In this document: positions 50,632 through 60,189 of the stretch, piece after piece
How the letters are laid out: each line of letters opens with the position of its first letter
Position numbering within the stretch: the stretch's first letter is position 1
NCBI GenBank assembly: GCA_019308905.1
Contig: JAFDHF010000041.1
Coordinates: 1-64,000 of the forward strand
From: Deltaproteobacteria bacterium
GTDB taxonomy: Bacteria > Desulfobacterota > BSN033 > WVXP01
Direction: 5' to 3'
Length of the DNA stretch: 64,000 bases
Program-made: the position numbers and the translations under genes
The notes under the pieces: generated by a model
What the model saw: the letters and a program-made list of their open reading frames with translations, nothing else
Told to the model about the DNA's origin: nothing
The model's database searches: none

Positions 50632-51043
50632 ACGCCGGGAGCTTCCAGGCCGGCCCTTTGTCAAGCAGTCGCCACCGAAAACCCCGCCTCCGCTCGACCT
50701 CCTGAACCCGGCCTTGCGGCCTCAGAAAGCAGGAGCAGGTCCCTCCGGGGACGCTCCTCTCGGCGAGACGGGTGCGCCAAAAAACTCCTATGGAAAACGA
50801 TTGTAAGGTCACATACTTGCAGGAATCCCCGACCGAAACTCTGGAGACTGCACCGATTCTGAGTATTGACACGGTAGGAGAGAAAGTATAGCATACAGAA
50901 AATACAATATATAGATGACCGAAGTCCGGACTCGCTACCCAAACACGGGCTTCACTGCATCGGCCGGCCTCAACTGGGGCACGGGGGGAAAGGCCTCGTC
51001 GCCTGACCAGAACCCTAATCACTAAGACAGAGGAGGTGCAGAG
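50632..51043. other. Leader region of the peptide/opine transport operon
   Basis: 412 bp without a gene. It carries a promoter (50866-50894) and a strong ribosome site (GAGGAGG) 8 bp before the ATG at 51044. No riboswitch or repeat was recognised. Confidence 0.5.
50866..50894 (+). promoter_or_regulatory. Probable sigma-70 promoter of the transport operon
   Basis: A perfect TTGACA (50866-50871) is followed after 17 bp by TAGCAT (50889-50894), a weak -10 box. The leader to the ATG would be about 140 nt. Confidence 0.55.
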
Positions 51044-52702
51044 ATGGAAAAGAGACCCTTGTACCGTACACGGAGCTTGCTGCTCGTAATCGCGCTCTCA
51101 TTCCTGCTGGCACTGGCCATGGGCGCTGCGGCGGCCCGGGCTCAAGGCAGAGCCGGTGGGCCGGTGGTGATCAAGTATTGGAACCCGAACTATCCCCCGG
51201 AACTGGAAATCACCCGCATCCTTTCCAAGGATCTCGACAAGTTGGGAATCAAGATGGAGATCAAATCATCGGGTTATGATCTGTGGGTCTCCGACATCGT
51301 GCGGGGCGAGAACCCGTTTGACCTGGTGCTCTGTACATGGGGCAGCTCACCGGCCAGATTCGACCCCAATTTTTTCCTGTCCGAGATTTTTCTCTCGGAC
51401 CGGAGTAAACCGGGCGGCAAGAACTACGGGTACTACATCAACGATGAGTACGACAGGCTGGTCCTGGCCCAGCAGGATGAGATGGAGCGCAAGAAGCGGC
51501 AAAAACTGGTCTGGAAAGCAGAAGAGATCCTACACCGTGACAACGCGCAGTATATCTGCTATTTCAAGGACTATTTCCAGGCCTACAACAGCGACCGCAT
51601 CGAGGGGGCTCAGCCCGTGCTCGGCTCCGGTGTGGGCTGGCCGTACATCCCCCTGACCTATCTGAACGCGAGCCCCAAGACCGACAAGCGTGAGATAACC
51701 GTCGTCAACATACACGGCCTGAATTCCATGAACCCCTTCTATACACCCGATGTTGAGGACATGTGGTGGTTAAGGCTCATATACGACCCTCTGGTTAGGC
51801 GAAACCAAAAGCTGGAACTGATACCCTGGGCAGCAGAATCGTGGAAGGTCGTGGATCCGCTCAACTTCGAGATCACCGTGCGGAAGGGGATGAAGTTTCA
51901 TGACGGCCGTCCTGTCACGGTCGAGGATCTAAAGTTCACATTCGACTACGTCAAGAAGTGGAAATTCCCCAACCACGCCACGATTTGGAAACTCGTCAAA
52001 GAGGCGAGAATTGTCGGCGATCGAACGGTCCGCCTCGTCTTCAACAAGCCTTATGCGCCCTTCGAGGAGACGGTGCTTCCCTATATTTTCATAGCACCCA
52101 AGCATATCTGGGAAAAGATCCCGGATACGGTCGATGTGGACAACCCGGTCGACTGGACCAACCCCAAGCCGATAGCGAGCGGCGCCTACAAGTTCGCGGA
52201 GTGGAAAAAAGGCGAATTCTTCCACCTGGCAGCAAACAAGCAGCACTTCAATGCTCCCAAGTTCGACGGACTCTACTACAAGGTGATCCCCACCACGGAG
52301 GGGCTGATGGCCGCACTCGAGAAAGGGGACGCCGATATCGTCGCCTGGAACCTGGACGCCGAGCAGGCCAAGCGCCTCGATTCGTTTGCTCACCTGACCT
52401 CCGTCAGCACCGGCAGCGTCGGACCGACCGAGCTTCGTCCCAATTTCAAACAGAAGCCCTTCGCCGATCCTGCATTTCGCCAGGCGATAAAGCACGCCGT
52501 AAACCGGCGGTTGATGCTCGATATCAACTATGGCGGCCACGGCATCGTCGCGCCCGACGAGCCGATCTCCCCTGCCCTGACCTTCTGGTCCAATCCGAAC
52601 CTGAAGGCCACCGAGTTCAGCCTGGATACTGCTCGCAGGATCCTCAAGGAAGCGGGTTACACGTGGGACAAGAAGGGCCGCTTGCACTATCCAAAGAAGT
52701 AG
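51044..52702 (+). CDS. ABC transporter solute-binding protein, family 5, apparently circularly permuted
   Basis: 552 residues with a signal peptide (LLLVIALSFLLALAMGAAAARA). Family 5 proteins normally begin with the N-lobe and end with the C-lobe. Here residues 41-190 match the C-terminal lobe (LSKDLDKLGIKMEIKS, NPFDLVLCTWGSSPARFDPN, YGYYINDEYDRLVLAQQDE, KLVWKAEEILHRDNAQYI), while residues 216-552 match the N-lobe and middle (NIHGLNSMNPFYTP, LIPWAAESWKVVDP, VRKGMKFHDGRPVTVEDLKF split by one residue, PIASGAYKFAEWKKGE, FRQAIKHAVNRR, LDTARRILKEAGYTW) and stop where the C-lobe should start. Total size is normal. Ligands of the family are peptides, opines or nickel complexes. Confidence 0.88.
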   Translation: MEKRPLYRTRSLLLVIALSFLLALAMGAAAARAQGRAGGPVVIKYWNPNYPPELEITRILSKDLDKLGIKMEIKSSGYDLWVSDIVRGENPFDLVLCTWGSSPARFDPNFFLSEIFLSDRSKPGGKNYGYYINDEYDRLVLAQQDEMERKKRQKLVWKAEEILHRDNAQYICYFKDYFQAYNSDRIEGAQPVLGSGVGWPYIPLTYLNASPKTDKREITVVNIHGLNSMNPFYTPDVEDMWWLRLIYDPLVRRNQKLELIPWAAESWKVVDPLNFEITVRKGMKFHDGRPVTVEDLKFTFDYVKKWKFPNHATIWKLVKEARIVGDRTVRLVFNKPYAPFEETVLPYIFIAPKHIWEKIPDTVDVDNPVDWTNPKPIASGAYKFAEWKKGEFFHLAANKQHFNAPKFDGLYYKVIPTTEGLMAALEKGDADIVAWNLDAEQAKRLDSFAHLTSVSTGSVGPTELRPNFKQKPFADPAFRQAIKHAVNRRLMLDINYGGHGIVAPDEPISPALTFWSNPNLKATEFSLDTARRILKEAGYTWDKKGRLHYPKK

Positions 52703-52757
52703 CCCGGCTGCTATGTGACTGGCAGATCCACCCCCCGGTGACCGAGCGCCCGGGGGG

Positions 52758-53654
52758 TTGGATTTCCAAGACTTTGATGTGAAGCAGAGATTCATCAAAA
52801 GGATTCTTTCATCCGCAGGCTTCCTGTTAGAAAACAAGGCGGGGCTCGTGGGCCTCGCGGTAATGTGCCTGTTTGTCTTCGTGGCCGTGGGCGCCCCTCA
52901 CCTGATCCGGTACGATCCCACCGAATACCAATACGTGGACAACCGGCTTGCCCGTTCGCAGCCGCCTTCAACCAGATTCTGGCTCGGCACCACCTATTAC
53001 GGTTATGACGTCTACAGCCAGTTGATAATGGGCTCCCGGGCCGCACTCATAGTCGGCGTGACGGCTGCTCTGTTCATCACCTTTATCGGCACCAACATAG
53101 GGCTGATTTCAGGATATTTCGGCGGGCGGCTCGACAGTGTGTTGATGCGTCTCACCGACGTCACTTTCGGCATTCCATTCCTGCCCTTCGCCATTCTCCT
53201 GATCGCCCTGACCGAACCCTCAATCTGGAACATCATCCTCACGATTTCCATACTCTTCTGGAGAACAACCGCGCGAGTCATCCGTTCGCAGGTCCTGAGT
53301 CTCAAGGAGAGGCCGTTCGTGCAGGCAGCCCGCGTCGCGGGTGCAAGCAACATCCGAATCATGTATGTGCACATCCTGCCCAACGTCCTTCCCATCTCGT
53401 TCCTCTACATCGCCCTCGGCATCGCCTGGGCCACTATCGCGGAAGCCAGCCTGAGCTTTCTCGGATTCGGCGACCCCAGGATGATCAGCTGGGGGACGAT
53501 GCTTTACGGCGCTTTTCAGACGGGTTCGGTCCGCGGGAGTTGGTGGGTCGTCGTACCCCCTGGGATGGCCATCACCATCTTCGTCGTCTCTGCCTTCATG
53601 GTGGGGTTCGCCTATGAACACAAGATAAATCCTCGCCTGAGAGAGAGGAAGTAG
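52758..53654 (+). CDS. ABC transporter permease (DppC/OppC-type)
   Basis: 298 residues; the start is a TTG at 52758 or the GTG at 52779, no ATG being near. Membrane helices include GLVGLAVMCLFVFVAVGAPHL at the N-terminus, and the EAA loop is FVQAARVAGASNIRIMYVHILP (trimmed to its core AARVAGASNIRI). It pairs with the DppB-type permease at the end of the operon. Gene order here (binding protein, C, D, F, B) differs from the common A-B-C-D-F. Confidence 0.9.
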   Translation: MDFQDFDVKQRFIKRILSSAGFLLENKAGLVGLAVMCLFVFVAVGAPHLIRYDPTEYQYVDNRLARSQPPSTRFWLGTTYYGYDVYSQLIMGSRAALIVGVTAALFITFIGTNIGLISGYFGGRLDSVLMRLTDVTFGIPFLPFAILLIALTEPSIWNIILTISILFWRTTARVIRSQVLSLKERPFVQAARVAGASNIRIMYVHILPNVLPISFLYIALGIAWATIAEASLSFLGFGDPRMISWGTMLYGAFQTGSVRGSWWVVVPPGMAITIFVVSAFMVGFAYEHKINPRLRERK

Positions 53655-53660
53655 CAGACC

Positions 53661-54770
53661 ATGGTGGCACCGAGAGACCCCCTGCCGATGACGGAGCGGT
53701 TGAACCGCAACTCGCAGCCCCTGCTGGACGTCCGGGACTTGAGCGTGTCCTATCGGCTCGGCCAAGGCAAGAAGATCCACGCAGTCGACCGGGTCTCTTT
53801 CACACTGGAGCAGGGTGAGAGGATAGGCCTGGTCGGCGAGTCCGGTTCCGGCAAGAGCACCATCGCCAAGGCCATATTGAGATTGCTGCCGGAAAATGCG
53901 CGGACTACCCATGGAAACATACTCTTTCGGGGACGCGACCTGCTCCGCCTGAGTGAGACCGAATTGAACGAGGTGAGGTGGCTTGAGATCTCCCTGGTGA
54001 CCCAAAGCGCCATGAACGCCCTCAATCCCGTTGCCCGCATCTCCGAACAGTTTCTGGAAACCTTCGCGGCCCACGGGATGCCGCACAAACAGAAGGTCAT
54101 GCTGGAGGCTGAACAGCTCTTCGACTTGGTGGGCCTTAGCAAGAGGCGGATTCACGAGTACCCCCATCAATTCAGCGGCGGCATGCGGCAGCGGGTCATT
54201 ATCGCCATGGCCGTTGCCCTCAACCCGAAGTTGATCATCGCCGACGAACCCACGACGGCCCTCGACGTGATAATGCAGGCCCAGATCATAAATCTCCTAC
54301 GCTCCTTGTCGGAAGCGAAGAAGATCTCCCTCGTCTTGATCACCCACGACATATCTCTGGTGGCCGAGATTTGCGAGAAAGTCGGGGTGATGTATGCCGG
54401 GAGGCTCATGGAGTTCGGGCCGATTGAGATGGTCTTTGATCACCCATTTCATCCCTACACCATGGGGTTGAAAGGAGCGCTCCCGAGCATTTCCGACCTG
54501 GATAAGGAGCTTGTTTCCATACCGGGGAGCCCGCCCGAGTTGACGAGGCCTCTCGATTGTTGCGGGTTTGCACCGAGATGTCCATTCGCTGTGGAAGCAT
54601 GCTACAAAACCGTTCCGGACACCGTGGAGGTGGAACCAGGGCATCTGTGTGCCTGCCTCCGAATGGACCATGCAGAAGAGTTCCGCCTCAGGATCAAAGA
54701 GATCCTGCTGGCAGAAACCGCGAAGAGACAGGCGGCCCAGGAGCTCCATGATAGAACTGGTCGATGTTAA
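53661..54770 (+). CDS. ABC transporter ATP-binding protein (DppD/OppD-type)
   Basis: 369 residues. Walker A GESGSGKSTIAKAIL, Q-loop VTQSAMNALNP, signature FSGGMRQRVIIAMA, Walker B LIIADEPTTALDV. The C-terminal oligopeptide extension with the Cys-rich site (CCGFAPRCPFAVEACYKT) is typical of DppD/OppD proteins, some of which hold an iron-sulfur cluster there. It follows the permease by 6 bp. The last 23 bp overlap the next ATPase gene. Confidence 0.92.
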   Translation: MVAPRDPLPMTERLNRNSQPLLDVRDLSVSYRLGQGKKIHAVDRVSFTLEQGERIGLVGESGSGKSTIAKAILRLLPENARTTHGNILFRGRDLLRLSETELNEVRWLEISLVTQSAMNALNPVARISEQFLETFAAHGMPHKQKVMLEAEQLFDLVGLSKRRIHEYPHQFSGGMRQRVIIAMAVALNPKLIIADEPTTALDVIMQAQIINLLRSLSEAKKISLVLITHDISLVAEICEKVGVMYAGRLMEFGPIEMVFDHPFHPYTMGLKGALPSISDLDKELVSIPGSPPELTRPLDCCGFAPRCPFAVEACYKTVPDTVEVEPGHLCACLRMDHAEEFRLRIKEILLAETAKRQAAQELHDRTGRC

Positions 54771-55746
54771 GAAGCACTTTCCGGTGCGAAAATCGCTGCT
54801 CGACGCGATGGCGTCTCTCTTCACCCGCGGCCGGGAGGAGAGATACGTAAGGGCCGTCAACTCCATCTCCTTCTCCATAGAAAGGGGAGAGGTATTCGGC
54901 CTGGCGGGTGAGAGCGGCTGCGGCAAGACGACTACCGGTATGCTTTTGCTCGGCCTTTACTCCTGCACGGACGGGAAAATCATCTTCGAAGGCAGAGACC
55001 TCAGAGAACTCAAAGGAGCAGAGCTGAAAGACTTCAGGAAGAGGGCACAGTTGATTTTCCAGGATCCCTTCGAATCCATGAACCCGCGGTTCACCGTCCG
55101 CCGCACAATCGACGAGCCGTTGAGGATCCACAACCTGGGCTCCAGGAAAGAGAGGTTCGACCGCATAGTGCGGGCCATGGAAAGGGCCCGGCTTACCCCC
55201 ATCGAATCGTTCATCGACAAGTACCCCCACGAGTTGAGCGGTGGCGAGAGACAGCGTGTCTGCATCGCCCGTGCGATAGTGCTGGAGCCGACCCTGCTGG
55301 TCGCCGATGAAGCTGTATCCATGTTGGACGTGTCGATACGCGCAAGCATACTGAACCTGCTCAGGGATTTGACGGAAGAGCTCCAGATGGCCATGCTCTA
55401 TATTTCACACGATGTGGCTCTGCTCGGAAGCCTGTGCAAGAAAGTGGCAGTGATGTATGCCGGTGAGATCATCGAGATGGGTAAGCCGAGAGACGTGATA
55501 TCCGAGCCTCTCCATCCTTACACCAAAGCTCTTATTGCTGCTGTCCCGGTGCCGGATTTTTCCCGGGTGCGTCACACCTCCGGTATCATTTCAGGGGAGC
55601 CGCCCGACCTCACACGAGTGATCCGAGGCTGTGCATTCCAAACGAGATGTCCGGCCAGGACCGAACTGTGCAGCAGGGAAAAACCCCGCCTCAGGGACAC
55701 GGGGAGCGGACACCTGGTTGCGTGTCCGTTCGCCGGGAAAGGGTGA
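54748..55746 (+). CDS. ABC transporter ATP-binding protein (DppF/OppF-type)
   Basis: 332 residues from the ATG at 54748 with a CCAGGAG site. Walker A GESGCGKTTTGMLLL, signature LSGGERQRVCIARA, Walker B LLVADEAVSMLDVS and the C-terminal extension with CAFQTRCPARTELC. Walker B shows the change from the common DEPVSALD to DEAVSMLD, mild and still acidic. It forms the heterodimeric motor with the previous protein. Confidence 0.92.
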   Translation: MIELVDVKKHFPVRKSLLDAMASLFTRGREERYVRAVNSISFSIERGEVFGLAGESGCGKTTTGMLLLGLYSCTDGKIIFEGRDLRELKGAELKDFRKRAQLIFQDPFESMNPRFTVRRTIDEPLRIHNLGSRKERFDRIVRAMERARLTPIESFIDKYPHELSGGERQRVCIARAIVLEPTLLVADEAVSMLDVSIRASILNLLRDLTEELQMAMLYISHDVALLGSLCKKVAVMYAGEIIEMGKPRDVISEPLHPYTKALIAAVPVPDFSRVRHTSGIISGEPPDLTRVIRGCAFQTRCPARTELCSREKPRLRDTGSGHLVACPFAGKG

Positions 55747-56733
55747 GTGATCTTGCAGGGAAGGTACGTTGTCAGCAGGGTCTTGCAGACCATCCTGACC
55801 TTGCTGGTCGTCTTGACTCTGATGTTCTTCCTGTTTCGGCTGGTACCGGGTGATCCGACCGCCATGTACGTGAGCGGCCGGTTGGCACCGGAAGAAATCG
55901 AGGCCATAAGGGAAGCCTGGGGGCTCAACGATCCCATCTACATTCAGTATTTCCGATACGTCGGCAATCTGCTGAAAGGCAATCTGGGCAGATCGTTCTT
56001 CTACCGGGACGATGTGGTCGCCATCATAACCCCCCGGATCTTCAACACACTGATCCTCATGGGGCCGGCCATGCTGGCTACCGTGGTCCTCGGGATAATG
56101 GCAGGGTCCTATCTCGGGTGGAAACACGGCTCGAAGACGGAAAAAGCAGGGGTCATCTTCTCCCTGCTGGCGCGGTCTTTCCCGGTTTTTGTGAGCGGCG
56201 TCTTTGCCATGATGTTCTTATCCTTTTACCTCGATCTTTTCCCTCTCGGGGGGATGAGGACCGTCGAAGCCAAGGGACTGACGTGGTGGCAAGAATTCCT
56301 CGATGTAGCCCACCACATGGCCCTCCCTTTCGTGGTGACAATCCTCTACAACGTCGGTGACGTGTTGATGATAGCCAGGACGAGCATCATAGAACTCATC
56401 GGCGAAGAATTCCTGAGCTTTGCCAGGGCGAGAGGGCTCTCGCCCTCCAAGATCAGGCGCATAGCGGTCCGCAACGCAATCATTCCGGTCCTCACCTATT
56501 CCACGATCATGATAGGGTTTGCTTTCGGAGGCCAGGTGTTGGTGGAGGTGGTCTTCTCCTGGCCCGGAGTCGGCCGCCTCATGGTCGACTCCGTCACGCG
56601 GCACGACTATCCGGTCGCCCAGGCCACTTTCTTTCTCATGGCCATGGTGGTCATCGTGCTGAACCTCGTCATGGATTTGATCTACGTCTACCTCGATCCG
56701 AGAATCGCGTCCGAGGACTCAACCAGGCGATGA
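55747..56733 (+). CDS. ABC transporter permease (DppB/OppB-type)
   Basis: 328 residues; the GTG start at 55747 comes right after the TGA of the ATPase gene and follows an AAAGGG site. The N-terminus SRVLQTILTLLVVLTLMFF and the DPTAMYVSGRLAPEEIEAI segment are typical of DppB. Six membrane helices and the EAA loop ARARGLSPSKIRRIAVRNAI are present. Last of the transport genes. Confidence 0.92.
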   Translation: MILQGRYVVSRVLQTILTLLVVLTLMFFLFRLVPGDPTAMYVSGRLAPEEIEAIREAWGLNDPIYIQYFRYVGNLLKGNLGRSFFYRDDVVAIITPRIFNTLILMGPAMLATVVLGIMAGSYLGWKHGSKTEKAGVIFSLLARSFPVFVSGVFAMMFLSFYLDLFPLGGMRTVEAKGLTWWQEFLDVAHHMALPFVVTILYNVGDVLMIARTSIIELIGEEFLSFARARGLSPSKIRRIAVRNAIIPVLTYSTIMIGFAFGGQVLVEVVFSWPGVGRLMVDSVTRHDYPVAQATFFLMAMVVIVLNLVMDLIYVYLDPRIASEDSTRR

Positions 56734-56765
56734 CACCATCATCTTGAGCGTGCGAGGGTAAGGAT

Positions 56766-58169
56766 ATGCTTGACGAAAGAAAGGACATTCTCATAAAGGA
56801 CGCCTATATCCTGACAATGGACGGGGAGGGTCGAACATACCCCAGGGGAGACCTCCTGATCCGAGACGGAATCATATCGGGTGTCGGCGACTTGGCCGGG
56901 GAGAACGTTGAAGGATGCCAGGTGATCGACGGCAAGGACAGGGTCGTGCTCCCGGGCTTTGTGAACGCGCACTGCCACTTGCAGCAGTACTTTCGCGGCG
57001 TATACGAGCTGATCGGGGAATTCTTCACTGTGAACCTGCCCCTTGAAGGATACAGGAGGCCGGACGACATGGAGATGCTCGGACTCGCATCCTGCGCCGA
57101 GTTCATCTACGGGGGGTGCACGACGATCATGGTCATCTACACCTACCCTGACGGCTTCGCCGGCGTGGTGGAAGAAGCCGGCCTGAGGGCCTTGCTCGGC
57201 GCTGATATCGAGGAGGTGGATCTGGAACGACTCAGGTACGGGGAATACGTCTATCTGCCTGAGAAGGGTCAAGCCGGCTTCGAAAGAGCGGTGGAGCTCT
57301 TCGAGAAGTGGCAGGGACGAGACAACGGGCGGATCAGGACCGCGATGACACCAAAGGCTCCTGACATGACGACCGGGGAGACCTATAAGAAGTGCAAGGA
57401 GTTCGCCGAAAAGCACGATCTCCTGATCACGACCCACCTGTCTCAGAGCTGGCGAGAGTTTCAACAAGTAAGAAGACTCCACGGCGTGACCCCAACCGAG
57501 TTGATGGACCGGCTGGGTATACTCGGCCCCGGTTTTTGTGCCACCCACTGCGCCTTTCTCACCGAGCACGACACCCAGCTCATCGCCCGCTCAGGGTCCC
57601 GTATCATCCAGTGCCTGTTCGCACATACACCCCTTACCAGGTGGATGGACCTGGGGATAGACGTGTGCCTCGGAACAGACGACTACCACCACGACATGTT
57701 CCAGCTGATCAGGAAGAACATCATCTTCCAGGCCTACAGAGCCAAGCTGTCGGGTGGGGTCGATGAGATGATGGCGGCGGACAGAAAAACCAGCAGGCCG
57801 ACCTACTACGAGCTCCTCGAGATGGCAACCAGAAAGGGGGCCGAATCATTGGGCCTTTCCAAGGACCTCGGTTCGCTGGAAAAGGGAAAGAAGGCCGATC
57901 TCATCACCATCAACATGAACAACCCTTACTTGAAACCCAGCCAGGACCCGGTGACCAGTATCGTGCTCTACGCCTCTCCAGGGGATGTGGACAATGTGAT
58001 TGTGGACGGGCGGTTCCTGAAGAGAGACGGAAGAATGACGACAATCGATCTGAATCAGGCTCTGGAAGAGGCCCAACAGAAGAGCGAGGAGATAATCGGG
58101 AGATTCTTTCGGGACAATCCCGACCAGGAACGGATGTGGCGGGACAGGAAAGGCCAAAGGAGCCGGTAG
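56766..58169 (+). CDS. Amidohydrolase (cytosine/adenosine deaminase-like)
   Basis: 467 residues. Metal ligands of the subtype III amidohydrolases are present: GFVNAHCHLQQYFRG (HxH), LLITTHLSQ, FCATHCAFLTEHD and VCLGTDDYHHD. The C-terminal segment GSLEKGKKADLITINMNNP is a standard signature of the TrzN/AtzA/SAH-deaminase group. It deaminates or hydrolyses a heterocyclic or guanidine-like compound. Coming 33 bp after the transporter, it probably acts on the imported solute. Substrate not known. Confidence 0.88.
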   Translation: MLDERKDILIKDAYILTMDGEGRTYPRGDLLIRDGIISGVGDLAGENVEGCQVIDGKDRVVLPGFVNAHCHLQQYFRGVYELIGEFFTVNLPLEGYRRPDDMEMLGLASCAEFIYGGCTTIMVIYTYPDGFAGVVEEAGLRALLGADIEEVDLERLRYGEYVYLPEKGQAGFERAVELFEKWQGRDNGRIRTAMTPKAPDMTTGETYKKCKEFAEKHDLLITTHLSQSWREFQQVRRLHGVTPTELMDRLGILGPGFCATHCAFLTEHDTQLIARSGSRIIQCLFAHTPLTRWMDLGIDVCLGTDDYHHDMFQLIRKNIIFQAYRAKLSGGVDEMMAADRKTSRPTYYELLEMATRKGAESLGLSKDLGSLEKGKKADLITINMNNPYLKPSQDPVTSIVLYASPGDVDNVIVDGRFLKRDGRMTTIDLNQALEEAQQKSEEIIGRFFRDNPDQERMWRDRKGQRSR

Positions 58170-58311
58170 ACCCTGAACCATTCGGGCGTTCCGTCGCCCT
58201 CGGGACCTTCCGGGCCGCGACAGAAGGAACGATCAGCCGGTCCTGTCTCTGTTTCTCATAAAAACCCCGAGGGGGAAAGAGCCTGCCCCGGCAGGTAGCG
58301 GAGGGAGAAAA

Positions 58312-58809
58312 ATGATCGAGTACTTTTCCTATGGATCAAACCTAAACCAGGAATCCCTGGACGTGTTCTGCGACAAGACGAAAAAGCCCCGAATCCCCCT
58401 GCATGAGAGGAACCCACGCCGCGCCCGCCTCAGGAACTATGCACTCGATTTTAACTACTATTCCCCGCTCATGGGGGGAGGAGCTGCAAACCTTGAACCC
58501 TCTCCGGGTGAGGAGGTGGAGGGGGTGGTCTTCACGATGACGGAACAGGACATGGCGACCCTCGACCAGCGCGAGCGCGCGCCCGAGTATTTCAAACGCA
58601 TACTCGTCTCGGTGGTGCTCGAGGACGGCACCACGCTCCACGACGTGGTCGCATACGTGGCATGTGAAGACAAGAAATCCCCGTTCACCCCGCCGACCAG
58701 GGATTACAAGGCGGTTATTGTGGCAGGAGCAGAATCCTATGCTCTGTCTCCGGAATGGATAAGAAAACTTAAGGATCTGCCAGAGCAGGATCCCACCTTC
58801 AAAAAATAG
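58312..58809 (+). CDS. Gamma-glutamylcyclotransferase-like protein
   Basis: 165 residues; the ATG at 58312 follows GGAGGGAG. The substrate loop FSYGSNLNQESL near residue 5 is diagnostic for the GGCT/AIG2 fold, and the acidic catalytic position appears in DMATLDQRERAPEYF. GGCT enzymes release 5-oxoproline from gamma-glutamyl compounds. With the saccharopine dehydrogenase-like gene next to it, gamma-glutamylated amines may be the operon's substrates (inference). Confidence 0.85.
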   Translation: MIEYFSYGSNLNQESLDVFCDKTKKPRIPLHERNPRRARLRNYALDFNYYSPLMGGGAANLEPSPGEEVEGVVFTMTEQDMATLDQRERAPEYFKRILVSVVLEDGTTLHDVVAYVACEDKKSPFTPPTRDYKAVIVAGAESYALSPEWIRKLKDLPEQDPTFKK

Positions 58810-58826
58810 TACCAAGAGGTGATGCC

Positions 58827-59984
58827 ATGCATGTCGCTGTACTCGGAGGATACGGAACCGTCGGCCGTGCCCTGGTCATGGATCTCTTGAAGAGTCCTGA
58901 TATCTCTCTGGTGACCGTAGCAGGCAGGAGACAGGAGAAAGGCAGAAAGCTGCTCGAGGAGTATGGAGAAGACAAACTCGCCTTCTCACCGATCGACCTG
59001 GAAACCGATGATGTCTCAGAGCTCCTGCACAAGGCCGACCTGGTTGTAAACGCGGCCTCACCGCGCTTCAATCTGATGATCATGAACCGGGCCGTCAAAG
59101 AAAGAACCCATTACCTGGACCTGGCCGGAATGTTCACGGTGGCTGCAAGACAGCTCGAGTTGCATCCGAAGTTTGTCGAGGCCGGCCTGACAGCGGTTTT
59201 GTGTATGGGCTGCTGCCCGGGATTGAGCAATGTCCTTGCCAAGAAGCTCGCGGACTCCCTGGACCGGACCGAAGAGGTCCACATCCGGGTCGGTTCGCGC
59301 AGGGGACCGGACTTCAAGGGCTTCAATCTCTCACCGAAGATCCAACTGGAGGAGTTCACCAGAAAGCCGATCGTATACGAGAACGGCCGTTTCAAGGAGT
59401 TGGAGCCCCTGGCGGGCAGAGGAACACACGTATTCGGCGATCCGATCGGAGAGGCCGAAGGCTTTTACGCGATCCATTCGGAGGTCCTGTTTCTCTCCAG
59501 AAGCATAGAGGGTGTAGAAAGAGTAACCTACTGGGTCGCGTTCCCGGAGGAGACGCTCAGGAAGATGGACGCACTCATCGAGTGGGGGCTCACCTCCACC
59601 GAACCTCTTCGAGTGAAGGGGATCAGCTTGTCGCCACGTGAATTTCTTGACGCCTTCCTGGAGCGCATCGAGCCGGTATCAGGCTACGTCGAAGAACACA
59701 AGGCGCTTCAGGTAGAAGCGAGAGGCACGAGGAACGGGCTTGGCACCACCCTCTGTCTGGAAACGGTGGTAGGATCCAACCGGGAACTCGATCTTACGAG
59801 TTCGGCCTACTGGGCGGGTGTCCCTGCCTCCGTTGTCTGCCAGATGATCGCGCGGGGCGAAATCGACAGGCCGGGTGTCTTTGCCCCGGAGAGTATAGTC
59901 GAGGCCGGCCGGCTTCTCGAGGAACTGAGGATCAAAGGCATCGAAGTGAAAGACATCTCCTCCAAACAGAGTACCGGCTCCTGA
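58827..59984 (+). CDS. Saccharopine dehydrogenase family oxidoreductase
   Basis: 385 residues; ATG at 58827 with AAGAGGTG ahead. The N-terminal Rossmann motif VAVLGGYGTVGRALVMDL and the later AGRRQEKGRKLLEEYG (NADP-type) and DLVVNAASPRFN segments match saccharopine dehydrogenase-like proteins, which reductively join or oxidatively split amino-acid/keto-acid adducts. The CCPGLSNVLAKKLADSL segment starts the catalytic domain. It ends the catabolic group that begins with the transporter. An opine-type compound fits this gene set, but this is inference. Confidence 0.85.
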   Translation: MHVAVLGGYGTVGRALVMDLLKSPDISLVTVAGRRQEKGRKLLEEYGEDKLAFSPIDLETDDVSELLHKADLVVNAASPRFNLMIMNRAVKERTHYLDLAGMFTVAARQLELHPKFVEAGLTAVLCMGCCPGLSNVLAKKLADSLDRTEEVHIRVGSRRGPDFKGFNLSPKIQLEEFTRKPIVYENGRFKELEPLAGRGTHVFGDPIGEAEGFYAIHSEVLFLSRSIEGVERVTYWVAFPEETLRKMDALIEWGLTSTEPLRVKGISLSPREFLDAFLERIEPVSGYVEEHKALQVEARGTRNGLGTTLCLETVVGSNRELDLTSSAYWAGVPASVVCQMIARGEIDRPGVFAPESIVEAGRLLEELRIKGIEVKDISSKQSTGS

Positions 59985-60189
59985 CCCTGAACAGCCCGCC
60001 TGCCCGGGTGTGCCGACCGCGGCGGGTGTTTCTCGTCCCTTGGAACTGCCCTTGCAAGAACCCGTGCGCGGCCCGGATTTGCCGTACCCGGAGATGCCAT
60101 CTCACCGGCGGTAGAGTCCACACTCCCGTGCGCTCAGACAGGATCCGCCCGAATTTCTGGCATATCCTTTGCTTGTTCGAAGTACCCAA

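Noticed and set aside
51929-52837. A 302-codon minus-strand frame inside the binding protein gene
   Set aside because: Shadow frame. The plus-strand gene has a signal peptide, a strong ribosome site and family motifs.
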